From positions 840,063 through 904,062 of the forward strand of contig QEOQ01000246.1 of the NCBI GenBank assembly GCA_010279815.1: a DNA stretch of 64,000 nt. The letters run 5' to 3'. The first letter of the stretch is position 1. Every line of letters begins with the position of its first letter. The notes under the pieces were generated by a model that was given only the letters and a program-made list of their open reading frames with translations, did no database searches and was not told the origin of the DNA. Shown in pieces: positions 22,069-34,234 of this stretch. The position numbers were made by a program, and so were the translations under genes. Origin of the DNA: Brachionus plicatilis. Its lineage: Eukaryota; Rotifera; Eurotatoria; Ploima; Brachionidae.

Positions 22069-22187
22069 TTAATTATTTATGATTTTGTTTTAGATCAAAT
22101 ATTTATTTAGTCGGAGTTTATTTTTAATTTAGGATGTTTGGTTATTAATAGTGAAAATTAGAAGAAGAACTAGAATTGAGATGCAAG

Positions 22188-22260
22188 GCCCGGTTAGCTC
22201 AGTCGGTAGAGCGTGAGACTTTTAATCTCAAGGCCAAGGGTTCGAGCCCCTTATCGGGCG
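22188..22260 (+). tRNA. tRNA-Lys (anticodon TTT)
   Basis: The 73-nt sequence folds as a standard cloverleaf. The acceptor strands gcccggt and atcgggc pair, with G as the discriminator base. The D arm reads tagctcagtcggtagagc. The anticodon loop cttttaa carries TTT at 22221-22223. The T arm contains ggttcgagcc. A and B box promoter elements are intact and there is no intron. CCA is not encoded, as expected in a eukaryote. Confidence 0.97.
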
Positions 22261-22262
22261 AA

Positions 22263-22273
22263 TTTTTTTTTTT
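22263..22273 (+). terminator. RNA polymerase III T-run
   Basis: An uninterrupted run of eleven T begins two bases after the tRNA-Lys 3' end. This is the expected Pol III termination signal. Confidence 0.85.
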
Positions 22274-23449
22274 CTGAAAAATAATAAATATTTATAAAAA
22301 TTTATTAAATTAAACAATTTATTCAGTTTATTTTTAAATCTGTATTGACAATAGGCCTTTATCAGAAAAAAATTTAAATGATTTTTTAAAAAAATTTTTT
22401 TTTATTTGAATTAATAATTGATATTAAAATTCACCATAGAACAGTACAAAACAGACTGTTTGAGGATTAATAAAGATTTCATTATATTTTGAGGCATTAG
22501 GAACTCATTTTTGTTTGACAAATTTAAATTATGTAGTTACATCAATTATTGCAGTATTGGCTTATCGTTATCAAACTTAATCTGGAAACTTTTTTTTATT
22601 TAAATCATTTTAAATTTAAATTAAAAAAAATTAAATTAATTTTTCAACTTCATTTTTTTAAATTAATGTGAAATTTGATTTGTAAAAATTTTCAAATTAT
22701 TTTTTTCATTTAGGTAATTTTAAAAAATATATTGCTCTCCTATTTTATGCCTTTTTCTACTTAATTTTCTATTTAATGGAAAATTTAATATCAAAAATTA
22801 AATTAAATCATAAAGTGAGATTTTTAAACGTTTTTGCTAGATTAGGAAAAGTTTATTTTGAACAATTAAAAATATTTGAACCCATCTTGAATTAATTTTA
22901 TACTTACAATTCTCTTAAACCAATATTTCAATAAGTTTTATTTTGGTTCGAATTGTTATGTACCTGAACAAGGAAATGATGAAAACAATAATTAGAAAAT
23001 TTCTTCAAAGGCTTGCCAAAATCATTCCAAAGTCTTTAAAAAATGATTTAAATAAAATAAATTACTGTACTATTTTTTTAACCTTTTAAAATATTTAAAT
23101 ACCTCAAAGTAATTTAAATCAATTTCAAAAAGAAAAGTATTAAAAAATCTTTTACTTATTGTTTAGAAAAATTGATGTTATTCAATTAAAAAAATTAATA
23201 TTTTACTAAGATTTGGTGACTAGACCAAAACATTATGACCAGTTCAATGATTATCTTGGTCGAATTTTCTGTGAAACTGGTCAACTGATTGAAACTGGTC
23301 TTCTGTGACCAGTGTCACAGATCAACCTATTAATTTAGCAAAATGAATTTAAAAGTTGAAAAAAATTGTCGAATAATGAGAAAATTTATGAGCTTTTTTT
23401 TTCTTAAGACGGCTGGAGATTTAATGAACAAGTTTAAATTGATTTTTGT

Positions 23450-23500
23450 TATCTGAAGGAGCTTTAGCTCGTCACAGATAAACAAATAAATAAATAAAAC
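23450..23500 (+). repeat. LINE 3' tail, family B
   Basis: The hairpin-containing motif 'ctgaaggagctttagctcg' is followed by 'tcacagataaacaaataaat' and (AAAT)n. It matches the end of the LINE relic at 50.5-51.0 kb, so it is most likely a severely 5'-truncated insertion of the same family. Confidence 0.55.
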
Positions 23501-24858
23501 GTATACTTGTTTTTAGGCTACACCTTCAAAAAAAATTAAATTAATGACTTTTTACTTAAAAAAACATTTTTGGTTCAATAATTTTAGTTATTTGGTATTC
23601 ACTGATATGATGAATAAAAACTTTTATCTTGAATGTCAACCCAGTTGCTTTGATTAGTTTTTTTTTTATTTATTTTGAATATGGTATAGATAAAAATAAA
23701 TAAATAATTAAATTAAAAAGTTTGTTGCTAATTTTTTTTTTAATTATAATCATTTTTTCTTAAAATATCCAAAATGGATCTAATTCTGATAAGATTGGAT
23801 TTTTATGAATTGTCCGAATTAATATTAAAGGAATACAACTGGAAAAATAACTAGAAGGAATTTTTTCTTTGTATTTGCTGAATTTTTTAAAAATACTTAT
23901 TAAGAAAAAGCAAATAATTTTATTTTAATAAATATTCTAATCCTTAAATTTGTTATTTTTTAGCATATTTAACATGCATAACCTAAAAAATAATTATTTT
24001 ATACCCAAATTTTTTTTTTAAAAAATTCAATTTTAGAATTACCTAAACAAAATTTTCAATAAAGGTTGTTGAAATCAAATTTTAATCTAATGACAAGTTT
24101 GTCTTGATTTTTCATTTTAAGCATTATTCGATTTTGCTTTTAAAATATTAACAAATTTTTTTACAGTTTTTGAAAATTTTTATTTAGGAATACTAGGAAT
24201 AAGCTGTTGCCAAAACAAATAAGAAATTATATAAAGTTATTTTAATTTTAAATATAGATTGTTTAAATTCGATGTTTTTCTGTTTGAAATTCTCAAAAGG
24301 TAAAAAATTTTAATTAAAAATTTTCACATTATCGTCGCAATTTATTCATTTCTAAAATAATTGAACTTCTATCAATTTTAATCGTGAGTCTTGGTTTGAT
24401 TATTTTTTGATACCAAAGTAAAGGAAATTAATTATTAACTCCATTAAATTGTTAGTTAACACTTTTAGAACTAAATTTATCATTTTTTTCAACTATTTGT
24501 GTTGATAATCAAATAATAAGGTGTTTTTATATCCATTTAGTTTTTTAATAAAAGATGTGCTTTCTTGGATGATGTGGCGAAAGAAAGGGGTCCAAAGAAG
24601 AATGGGTATTAAAAAAAATATTAGATGATGAGGTAGATGGTTTTGTTAAATAAAATAAGCCTAAATACCTGAAATATTTGTTTATTTTGTTATGTAATTT
24701 TGTTTATTTAATTAGTAAAAAAAATTAAACTAATTAAAATTTTTCAGATTTAAATACAAAATGATTTAGAAAATTTGAGAATTTATAAAACATTCTTAAA
24801 ATCTGCAAGTCTGCAAAGCACTAAATGTATTAGAAAATATATAAATTATATTATAAAT

Positions 24859-25016
24859 TGCAGAGTTTTTGCATAGACTAGGTGGTACAAGGTTTTCATC
24901 AGCTGATGGATTTTGCAGAAAAATTTTTTTTAGACTCATAATAAAAAAGTTGTTTCATTTTAAATTTATTTTTTGTTTTTTGTTCCGAAATTCACAAAGC
25001 AATAGATTGTGAATCC
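24859..25016. repeat. Diverged half of a foldback MITE
   Basis: The order of motifs 'gcagagtttttgca', 'aggtggtaca', a T-rich block and 'ttccgaaattcacaaagca' parallels the right arm of the inverted repeat at 5676-6012. The partner arm is missing. Confidence 0.45.
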
Positions 25017-25776
25017 CTAAATTTAGTTCATTCAAAAAATCGAAAAAAATATATTTGGTAATTTTATCAGTGGGGTCACCACAGTTGGCTTTTGGTGTTT
25101 TGGCAAAAAAATAATTAATTGAGGATATTAACTAAAAATAATCTGTAGAATCATTCATCTTTTTTTTCTGTTTTAAAGAATATATTTTAATAGTTTAATC
25201 ATAAAATTTTATGTGGGATTTAAAAAATGTAAAAACCATTTGACAAATCACTGATTAGGATGATTATATTTTTTAATTATTAATTAAAACAAAAAAATTC
25301 TCAATTCTGTCAGACTATTAGAAAATTTATTTTTTTATTTTTGCTTTGAAAATTTATCTAACGTGTTCGTTTTGTTACGTCATCGCTTTGACGAATAATT
25401 AGATTTTATTATGCTAAAATGTTTACTTATTTTATTCAAAAATTGTAAAATTCTTAAGAATAAATATTTTAGCTAAAAATTTTGAATTAACCTTTTCCAA
25501 AGTAATTAGTTCAAAATTCTGCTAAATTTCAGTTTTATGGTCACTAGTTCATTTAAGGTATCGTGTAAGTTAGGGTTAGTGCTAAATCTATGATGATTCT
25601 GAGCAAATAAAAGCCTCTCCATGTCACAGTGATTAGAAAAAGAAGCTTTCAATTCATTTTTTGGTTATTTTTATTTTTTTATTAGTTGTTAGATTTTTAA
25701 AAATAGGTTCGTTTTTTAAAAATTTTTGGTATTTTAAAACTAGGTAAAAATATTGATCTATAAAAGAATTAAAAAT

Positions 25777-25935
25777 ATGGCAAAAGAATTTTTCGAGTTT
25801 GTAGTGGGAGCACACAAATATCTTTTTCACAATAGACTAAGCTTGTGGCCTAGCATGAAACACGGCGGAACGTGTCACATTCAAAAACCTCAAATTTTTA
25901 GGCCAAAAGCTAAACAAGGAAAAAAATGTATTTAA
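25777..25935 (+). CDS. Unassigned small reading frame (52 aa)
   Basis: From the ATG at 25777 the frame reads MAKEFFEFVVGAHKYLFHN and later SLWPSMKHGGTCHIQKP before a stop. Codon use is more balanced than in the surrounding AT-rich DNA and the frame uses W, H, C and P, which is unusual for chance frames here. No family is recognised, no splice partner is evident, and no signal peptide is seen. It may be a transposon relic or an isolated exon. Confidence 0.2.
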   Translation: MAKEFFEFVVGAHKYLFHNRLSLWPSMKHGGTCHIQKPQIFRPKAKQGKKCI

Positions 25936-26519
25936 ACAATTTACTTTTGAAGTTTAAACAAAATGTAAAATGCTATTTATTATGATAAAAATATGTCTAA
26001 ATATATTAATCCACCACACAAGCAAATTCGTCATTTTTCTTAATTAAAAAAGTAAGACAACATTTTTTTGTGTTTTAAACAATAAGATAAGTTAATTTTC
26101 TATTAAGAAAAAATTTTAAAAAAAATTATTTTTGAAAAATAGGAGAATTGTTTAATTTATTTGATTTCAAGACTAAAAAACGAAAATATCAATCAACAGA
26201 CTTAAAAAATTAAATATCCGAGATTTTTTTTAAACAGGAATTGATGAAAAAAAAGAATATTTTATAAGCCATAAACATTTAAAGATCGTTTCAAAATTCA
26301 GCATTAATATGTAATGCTGAATATAAAACCATTTGCTCTACTGGACTCCTCGTCTCCATTCATTGTTTAAAAAAAATGACTGTCAAATACAACTTTTTTT
26401 ATTTTTTTCTTGACTCTAGTTTTGAATTTGGTAGTACTTCCAAAACTTGTCTGACAAAATTTGGTAATTTTAAAAATAACCACCTAGTGTGATTTAAACA
26501 AAAATTAAAGTTTCATTAA

Positions 26520-27196
26520 GTAGTAGTAGTAGTAGTGTAAACTGCAGCTTGGAGTCAACCAAGCAGAGCTCTAATGAGCTATAGCAGTCGCTTCAAATCG
26601 TTTCGCCATCCAAACATCAAGTTTTGCTTTGAAACTGTTTGTATTCCTTGAGTTGATAATTTCTTCCGGTAGTTTATTCCAATCATTGACAACCCTGTTA
26701 ATAAAAGAGTTAAATCTAGGAAGACAACTCCTAACTAGCTCTCGTGTAAGATTCTGTCTGTGTCTCCTCAACTCATATCTTCTATTATCCATCTTGGTGT
26801 TTTAATTATAATTGATCCCGTTGGTAAAATTCACAATCTCTATACCATTAACTCTCTTAAACATTTGAATCAAATCGCCACGTACTCTTCTTGTTTTCAA
26901 GTCGGTTATTTTAACTTTGATAGTCGTTCCGAGTAGTCTAAATGACGCAGTTCATGAACTAATTTAGACGCTCTTCTTTGTACTTTTTCCAGCAGATTCA
27001 CATCTTTTTCAAAATAAGGACACCAAGAGCTAATCGCGTATTCTAAGTGCGGTCTGACAAGTGAACAGTATAGTAACCTAATCAACTCGAGCGTAGGGAA
27101 TTTAAACGATTTTCTTATCATTCCTAATAAACGATTTGCTTTCGACGTTGCGTTTTTTACTTGAGTGTCCCATTTCAAATCATCACATTTAATCAA
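26520..27196 (-). pseudogene. LINE reverse transcriptase C-terminal relic
   Basis: On the minus strand the first piece (27196-26906) reads IKCDDLKWDTQVKNATSKAN, then LLYCSLVRPHLEYAISSWCP and VQRRASKLV, a hallmark of the C-terminal part of CR1/RTE-type reverse transcriptases. After frame damage near 26800-26900 a second piece (26792-26571) reads DNRRYELRRHRQNLTRELVR and VVNDWNKLPEEIINSRN. The 3' end has two stem-loops (agctcattagagct, gcttggttgactccaagc) and a short (TAC)n tail. The element is 5'-truncated and not functional. Confidence 0.8.
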
Positions 27197-28068
27197 ATTT
27201 TTTTTTATTCAAAAAAGAACAAGGTAGCTTTTTAAAAATTGGATTATCCAAAAGTTATGACTATGTGAAAAAAGCAAGTTCAAAAAATTAAGTGTTAGGA
27301 ACAGAACTAAAACTCAGGGTATCAATTATTCTACGGTTGTTCGATCAGGTAAGGCTTATCTATTTTATTTACTAACAATTTTATTTTAAATTACATAAAG
27401 CCAGGTCTGATTACGATTATACCATTTGTTTTAAAGTATAATGATAAAATTCTTGAAAGAGCTGAACAAATGACTTGAAGTCATTAAATAATTTTTTTTG
27501 TTTAATTAAATATTTTTTAATTTAAACGTAAACAGCTGTCTTTTCTTGTGTTACATTGAACGTGAGGTGTTGTATTTAAGAATGATCCGTGAATTTAAAG
27601 GATCAATCGACTCCATTTATTTAAAAAAATATCAATCAAGATTTAAAAAAAAAAATTTAAGCAACTTTAACACACAGAAGGAATGATAAAATTTTTAATT
27701 ATTCTGAAAAAAAACAAAATTTAATTTAGTACAAGCTTGATTTCCATTAGATAAAACATATTTCTTCTAATAAAAAAAAAAAGTTATAATTTGTTTTTAC
27801 CTCATGAAGTGAGGTTGAAGTCGAACTGTTATAACTTTCTAAATTGATTTCAATTAACTGTTTCAATGCTTGTTGATACTATGAAAATAAATTTTTTTTA
27901 GCTAAATATTATTTCATAATATATCGATAAATAGTTTCTTTTAATTTAAGAGAAAAGAAAACGGCGATTAATTACATTTTAACTAAAATTACTGACTAAA
28001 CAAAAATCATTTTGCTTATTTTTCATAACTGATATTATTCGTATTAATTTTCTAAATCGTAATAAAAT

Positions 28069-28645
28069 TAGTGTAGGTTGGCAGCCCTGGAAAGACCGTC
28101 TAAAAGTTTGGTCTCTAAAAAAGATTGTCTGAAAAGACCGGTCTTTTGGACCGTCCGTTTGTAAATGACCGGTCCTATTCAAATGAACTTTCTAAAAGAC
28201 CGGTCTCTGGCCCGTTTAAGTATGGCATGTATCGTATTAAAATATAAAAAGATAAGTAAAATTTATTATTTATAATTCAATTTAACATAAAAATGATTCA
28301 TTTTCAAAAATAAATATTATTTTTTCTACTTTTTCTAGTGAAATTTTATTTATTCTTTTCTAAACTTGATAACCTGTTGATTAAAAAAATCTTTCTGATG
28401 CTAAACTTAGTATTACATTAAGAGTTCAAAACTGTTACAATTAAAAAAACAGATATAAAATAAATAATTATATACAAAAGTCAATTTAATATTTTATATA
28501 ATATGTTTCTGTTCCAAATAAAAATAAGACCGGTACAAGACGGACGGTCAGGACTGATTTAAAAGACCGTCCTTCTTTGGACTGTCTGTCTAAGAGACCG
28601 TCCATCTTGACGGTCAAGACCGTCTGACTAGGCCAAAACTTATTA
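28069..28645. mobile_element. MITE with clustered GACCGTC/GACGGTC motifs
   Basis: Both ends (about 28069-28210 and 28527-28645) are crowded with the heptamers gaccgtc and gacggtc and with gaccggtc in opposite orientations, around an AT-rich centre. One terminus reads ggttggcagccctgg, whose inverse resembles CAGGGxTGCCA ends of hAT elements. A clear target duplication was not found. Confidence 0.5.
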
Positions 28646-29194
28646 TAAATTTAACTTGATTTTATTAAAAAAATCTAAAAATCAACTCATCTACATTTAA
28701 GTTGATTTTTAGTATTTTTTTTGAGCCAAAGAAGGCTATTTTGGCTGTACAATTAAAAAAAAATTTTTTGGATTAGAACAATATTTAGATAATTTAAAAT
28801 ATTATGGTATGAATTTTGATAAGAAATATGTTTCTTATTAAAAAGCCTTGGAAGGCAAAAAATTAATTTTTTTTTAAAGTTAATTAAAAATTGGGAAAAT
28901 TGGCATCAAACTTGATTTTTATAATTAGTTCACATTTTTGTATTAACTAATTAATTTTATTAGAAGAAAAGCATTTTTATGTTCGTCTAGTAAAATTGGT
29001 AAAAAATCAGAAATTTTATGAATTAGCAAATGCCAAAGAAAACTATATTTGACAATGTAAACTTTACGTGAATTTTAAAACTGATTTTAGTTATTTTTAG
29101 GAAGAAAAAAGTTTAAAAAAATCCAAAAAAGCAAAAAACAATAAATATTAAATATTTTATTTTTATCATCAAATTTTAGGATTCCTAATTAGCG

Positions 29195-29356
29195 ATCTTA
29201 CCATTCAATTTCGATCGGAAGCAAGGATGCTTCCGTGGCTCCAACAGTGAATAGCGTCAGAGTTAGATAGATTTAATGGAATCAGCTCCACACTGCAAAA
29301 TGGCGGTGATGGGCTCAGACACTATATGTTAGGTGTCGCAGCAAGAACTACTTCTA
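29195..29356 (+). repeat. Retroelement 3' end (LINE or SINE)
   Basis: A GC-richer block has a perfect hairpin, cggaagcaaggatgcttccg, followed by unique sequence. It ends in 'gaactacttctacttcta', a short trinucleotide-like tail. The layout resembles the 3' end of the CR1/RTE relic at 26.5 kb, but the sequence differs. There is no coding region. Confidence 0.4.
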
Positions 29357-31103
29357 CTTCTAAATTAAAAAAAATTCCGAAAAATTGGAAAATTTTTTTC
29401 ACTAATTTACAAAAAATTGTCTTTAATTTTTCCTATTTAGCGTAAAATAATGTAGTTGGAACTGGCTTAAAAGTAACCTATTTCGAAATCTTTTTTAATC
29501 CTTAATAACTCTATTGGTAGCTTCTAATCAATTATTTGGAACAAATAAATGTGCACCTTCAAACCATTCTAAAGAGGTATAGACAATGAAAATATTTAAA
29601 AGTAAAAATCTTTTCTGTACTTTTTGTACTTTTTCTAAAATTTTATTTATTTGGCCCTGTTCCCTTTTGTACTTTTTCATATTAAAAATAAAGATTATAA
29701 ATATTTAAAATTTTAATTATTAATATTAATTTGAACTAAAATTTCTCTTATCTTTAACATACCCGAATCCCTAAACCAGGGCTCAGCCCCGGACCTTGTA
29801 TAATTTTTTATTATGGTTTGGAGAAAACTGCATTGGAGAAAGAAAAGCCTAAAAAAAAGCGGAAGACCTTCAAAATCTAAAAAATAGTTTTAAATACTGT
29901 AAAAATTAAATAAAAGACTTATTTTTTTTTGAGTGTAAAAATCATTTTTTATTTGATTTATAAATAAATTTATTCATTTTTCAAAAATTGAGTACTTTTG
30001 ATCAGGAATTTTTTTTTGGGTGTAGAAAGCAGATTTTTTGTTGTCAAAAGGTTTTTACCTTAAAATACTGATAAAGTACAAAAAGTACAAAAAGGAAAAC
30101 GTTTTTTTAATAGTTAAATCTCATTGTATATCCATGATTCTAAATGCAAATTAATCTTGCCTATTTTTTCTACTCCAGCTAATGAGGATTCCTTGAAAAA
30201 AAAGATTCATATCCTCCATTTTTTAATGTAACTTACTGCTAAACCAAACAGGTAGAAAATGCTATCTTTACCAGTAGTTCCTAAGATTAAAATAGAAAAT
30301 CCTATGCCAAACTATGATTTCCCAAGTCAGAAATTAGGAATTTTTTTTTATTTTAATTAAGTCACCATTACGAATAATTAAAACTCTTAATAATTTTTTT
30401 TTTAAATATTTTTATTACAAACTCTTTTGATTTTTTTACACATGAATTGAACATTTAAATACTTGGTTATTTAAATAAATACCCATTTAATATTTTAAGT
30501 ACTCAAATTATTTATCTAGTATCGAAATTGATTTTTAGCTAGATACCCAATTTTATTAATAAATACCGATTTAAAAAAAAAGCACTTTTTGAATAAAATT
30601 TAATTACTTTAATAGCCAATTTTTCTCTTTAAATTAAAAATAATTTTCCAAATATTTCTAATTATTTTTCACCAACTTTATCAAAAAATATCTTGAATTT
30701 TTATTTATGTTTTGCAATGGGTTAAAGTGAAAATGGAGATACACTGGCCAAAAATTAGTCATAGAACGCAAATCTGGGATTAAATTTAAACTTAGCGTAG
30801 GCTTTTTCGACTAAAATTAGTCATTTTCTTACGAAATAAAGCGAATTTAAATTTGCAATAGACCAAATTTAAAATTTCGAACCCTGCATTTGTTTTCAAC
30901 ACTCGCAAAATTTGTTAAATTTAGCCAAAAAAAAAAAAAAAAAACATTTTTTATCATTTATTATAGCATAAAAATTAATTTCTCTTTAGGCACTCTAGCA
31001 AACCCGCTGATTAGATAACTGCTTTATTTAGACACTTGTAAACATTGTTTTTAAATGTTTTTTCTCTTGTTAAATTGAACATTGTTTGAGATTTTGATCA
31101 GAT

Positions 31104-31739
31104 ATGGGGTTTCTTTTCTCCAAACTTTGGAATTTGTTCACAAATGAAGAGCACAAAATCATAATTGTTGGCTTGGACAATGCAGGTAAATTGCTACTTT
31201 CTGGTCATTTTGGTCAACTGAGCATTACTTAAAGGCAAAACCACCATTTTGTATCAATTTCTGATGAATGAAGTGGTGCACACGTCGCCTACAATAGGCT
31301 CCAACGTGGAAGAAGTGGTCTGGAAGAATATTCACTTTTTGATGTGGGACATTGGCGGTCAGGAGTCTCTGCGCTCGTCCTGGAGCACCTACTACACTCA
31401 CGCTCAAGTACTAAAATTATAAACAAAAATAAAAAACTATTTTTTTCTAAACTAAAGTTTGTAATTATGGTTGTTGACAGCACTGACAGGGAAAGACTGC
31501 CGATTATAAAAGACGAGCTAATGAAGCTGTTGGCGCACGAGGATCTGCAAAAATCGTCACTGCTGGTATTTGCCAATAAGCAGGATATAAAAAATTCAAT
31601 GACTGCTGCCGAAATATCTGAGCATTTGAATTTGACGGCGATCAAGGATCACGGCTGGCATATCCAGGCGTGCTGTGCCCTCACTGGTGAAGGTCTTTAT
31701 CAGGGCCTGGAATGGATAGTGTCCAATTTAAAAAAATAA
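31104..31739 (+). CDS. ARL5: ARF-like GTPase 5 (ARL5)
   Basis: Exons 31104-31185, 31235-31407 and 31458-31739 (introns of 49 and 50 bp, phases 1 and 0) give 178 residues, against 179 in human ARL5A/B. ARL5 is a small GTPase at the trans-Golgi. It recruits the GARP tether for endosome-to-Golgi traffic. Visible motifs are Gly2 for myristoylation (MGFLFSKLW), the P-loop GLDNAGKT (23-30), [11 protein letters not shown] (switch I), WDIGGQES (switch II), FANKQD (NKxD) and the C-terminal [14 protein letters not shown] and [16 protein letters not shown] point to ARL5 rather than ARL1 or ARF. The start is the first ATG, two bases after a 'gatcag'. Intron retention would break the frame. Confidence 0.95.
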
Positions 31740-34234
31740 TTTTTTTAATTTTGGATAAGTGTAAATATTTTATACAAAAATTATTCCAGTCAAATCGAAT
31801 TCAAAATTAAGGCTTAAGATGGAATTTGAGAAGAGGCGTTTAAAGGTGAACATTCTTGACTTTGATTTGTATATTTCTTCTTTTTTTTTTTTTTTGTAGG
31901 CAACTTAAATGTGTCGTTTTTGAAGTTCATTTTTGTATGAAAAAATTTTTTTTTCTCTGAATTTTTATTAATAAATTTTAAAATGTTTTTAATTTTAATT
32001 AATGTTCTGGATTAAAAAGTCAATTTTTTCAAATATGCTTTCGACTGCTTTAGGTAAAAAAAGATCAATAATCAAATAATGAATAATAAATTTTTTCTTT
32101 GAGACAGCTTCTGAGCAATTGGTAAATTATGCAAAAAATATTAAATAACTATTATTCAAAAGATGACGTTGAGTTTTTATGATTAAAAAATTATTTAATT
32201 ATAGCGTTAAATAAAGTGAAGTAATTTTGAGTTTTTAACCTTGATGAATTTAGGTAAATCGCCGAAAAACCATATATTCTAATGTTACTGAATAATAATA
32301 AGAAAATTCAATCAAATTAAATTATAATGAATTTATTATGAATACTAAATTTAAAATTTAAACAAATTTTTGTAATTGATTTAAAAAAAAAAATTATTTA
32401 AAAAGTATAACATTAAAATATTTTAATTAAATTCTTGCAAATTTTTTTCACAATCTGTCAAATCAAATTGATATTATTGAATATAGAAAAATTTAATGCT
32501 GTAAACTTCAACTTTTAAAGTTTTTTCACCATTAGCTTGGTATATTGGTAATATATATAAAGTTAAAGTTTTTTTACATTTTGGTAAGATTGTTTAGTAA
32601 AAATATAAAAAAACCTAATCAAAAATTAAATAATTAAATTTTTTTTAAAACTTTTTTATTATCTAACTGAAAGAGCTTAGGCCCAAACAGAAATACAAAA
32701 AAATAAATTGAATATGTATAAAAATCTAATTTAATCAGTTTTCGACTCCACTCGTTTAATTTTTGTAATGGTATCCAACAAGATTTTTGAAAGAATAGAA
32801 ATTGTTAAAAGTATTTCAGCAAAGTATTTCTTAGATAAATTTTTATAAGATTTTAACTCGACAAAATCGTCGAGGTTCGTCTTGACAAGTTTTTTTGCAC
32901 GATACATTAAAAAAATTTATTAAAAAAAATCAAATTGTAAATTTAAAAAATAATTCTCTCAGCTCTTTCAACAAAAAATTTTCCCCATCAATGACAATAA
33001 ATCCGTAATATTTTTTCTATGTCTTCTAAAAAAGTAATTATCTTTATTTAATTATTAAATTTTAAAAGAGCACCAGATTTTCAACAGACAACACAACTCT
33101 TCTAACATTTTCTGGACATTTTTTTTACCATCCACCTTACCCGGCACTTGAAATGGTTGTTCTTCTTAAACCAATGCTTCAAGAGTTTAAAAAAAATAAA
33201 TAATCAATTACAGTGCTTTTATAAAAGGTGCAGAATGGGCTAAAATACACAGTTTTACGTAATCTAACGTGAATAGTCGGTAAGGATATGTAATTTCACG
33301 AAAAATTATCTAAGCTTACATTAAAACAAGTAATTTTTAGTAAAGTCGTCCTAGAATGCTTAGGGACAAAAAAATGAGGATTTTGGTAAGAAAAATATAA
33401 AAATGTCTATTATCCTAAATATTTAATTTATTCTATTTTGTTAAATTTTTAAAAATTCAATATTCTTTACCGCTTTTACTTAATTTTACGTAAAATTACA
33501 AAATTAAAATTCAAACAATCTTTAAAAAAGTTAAAATAAAAAAATCTTAAGCGAAAAATTTTGTTAAATATATCCACTATGCTGGGGAACAAAGTTAAAT
33601 TTTCTAAATATTGATTTTATTCTAACTTCAGATAAAAATTCATATAATTTTCTATCAAAATAAAGATTAAACAAATCATGTTTAATAAAGTTTGATTATT
33701 TATTATTAAAAAAGTTATAAAAAATACTTTGTTATTTAAATCAAAAACTAAACATTTTGATTTGAAATTTACATTTGATTTTGAACTTCAATTTGCTAAT
33801 TTTTCATTAAATTTTATATAAAATTCAAGTTCCTTTATAAATTTAAATTAGTTTAAAATTTTAATTTAAAAGTAGATATTTTTCGAATTTAATTTTAAAA
33901 AAATGAATCATGTAAAATTCAAATTTTTCTAATATTCAAGATTTTATTCGAATACCATTTTTTTAGTATTTTAAGATTTATTCAAGTTTCAATTTGTGTA
34001 TGATATGTTATGTCAAGTTTACTTTCATATATTAAATTTTTTCCTTTTACTGAACTTTAATAGATTTAAATATTTTAATTGATTTTAATGAAAATTCACT
34101 TTTATAGACAAAAAAATTTCCTCTTTTAATAAATTATAATTCATTTAAGTGGAAAAATAAAACTTTTTTAATTTGAATGAATGGATATGAAAGTTATAAA
34201 TTTGAATTTTTGCATTAACTTAGCCTGAATTATT
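31740..34234. other. AT-rich stretch after ARL5
   Basis: Apart from a small minus-strand frame (32731-32907) and exon-like pieces near 32930-33180 it is AT-rich filler. From about 33209 it carries 'ttttacgtaatctaacgtg' and similar motifs like those inside the mariner-type MITEs. A repeat shared with 37.5 kb begins near 34013. Confidence 0.4.
32731..32907 (-). CDS. Unassigned small reading frame (58 aa)
   Basis: A 58-residue frame starts at an ATG just after an in-frame stop and reads MYRAKKLVKTNLDDFVELKS, then YFAEILLTISILSKI, and ends KRVESKTD. It is lysine-rich with a helical, histone-fold-like pattern, but no family can be named. Just upstream on the same strand is another protein-like stretch, YGFIVIDGENFLLKELREL (about 32990-32930), and near 33170-33120 a piece with a good GTAAGG donor. 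They could be exons of one small gene. Confidence 0.25.
   Translation of the reverse strand: MYRAKKLVKTNLDDFVELKSYKNLSKKYFAEILLTISILSKILLDTITKIKRVESKTD

Larger units (their letters stand above)
22274..26510. other. Gene-poor AT-rich stretch
   Basis: It holds a LINE tail (23450-23500), a foldback fragment (24859-25016) and a small unassigned reading frame (25777-25935). A short GC-richer patch at about 24565-24650 could be a degraded exon, but no homologue is recognised. The rest shows nothing beyond AT-rich filler. Confidence 0.5.
27197..31103. other. Repeat-dominated intergenic stretch
   Basis: No gene is recognised. It contains the GACCGTC-rich element (28069-28645) and a retroelement 3' end (29195-29356). 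Blocks with inverse 'gtactttttgtacttttt' motifs lie at about 29613-29640 and 30070-30097. A repeat whose 'ttatggtatgaattttgat' (about 28801-28821) also occurs near 47204 completes the list. The last 150 bp hold the ARL5 leader. Confidence 0.5.

Noticed and set aside
27979..28182. 67-codon minus-strand frame
   Set aside because: It lies in the GACCGTC-rich transposon end and is made of its repeated motifs.
30230..30360. Exon-like text KMLSLPVVPKIKIENPMPNY
   Set aside because: A short frame without good splice sites or partners. Could be chance, so not annotated.
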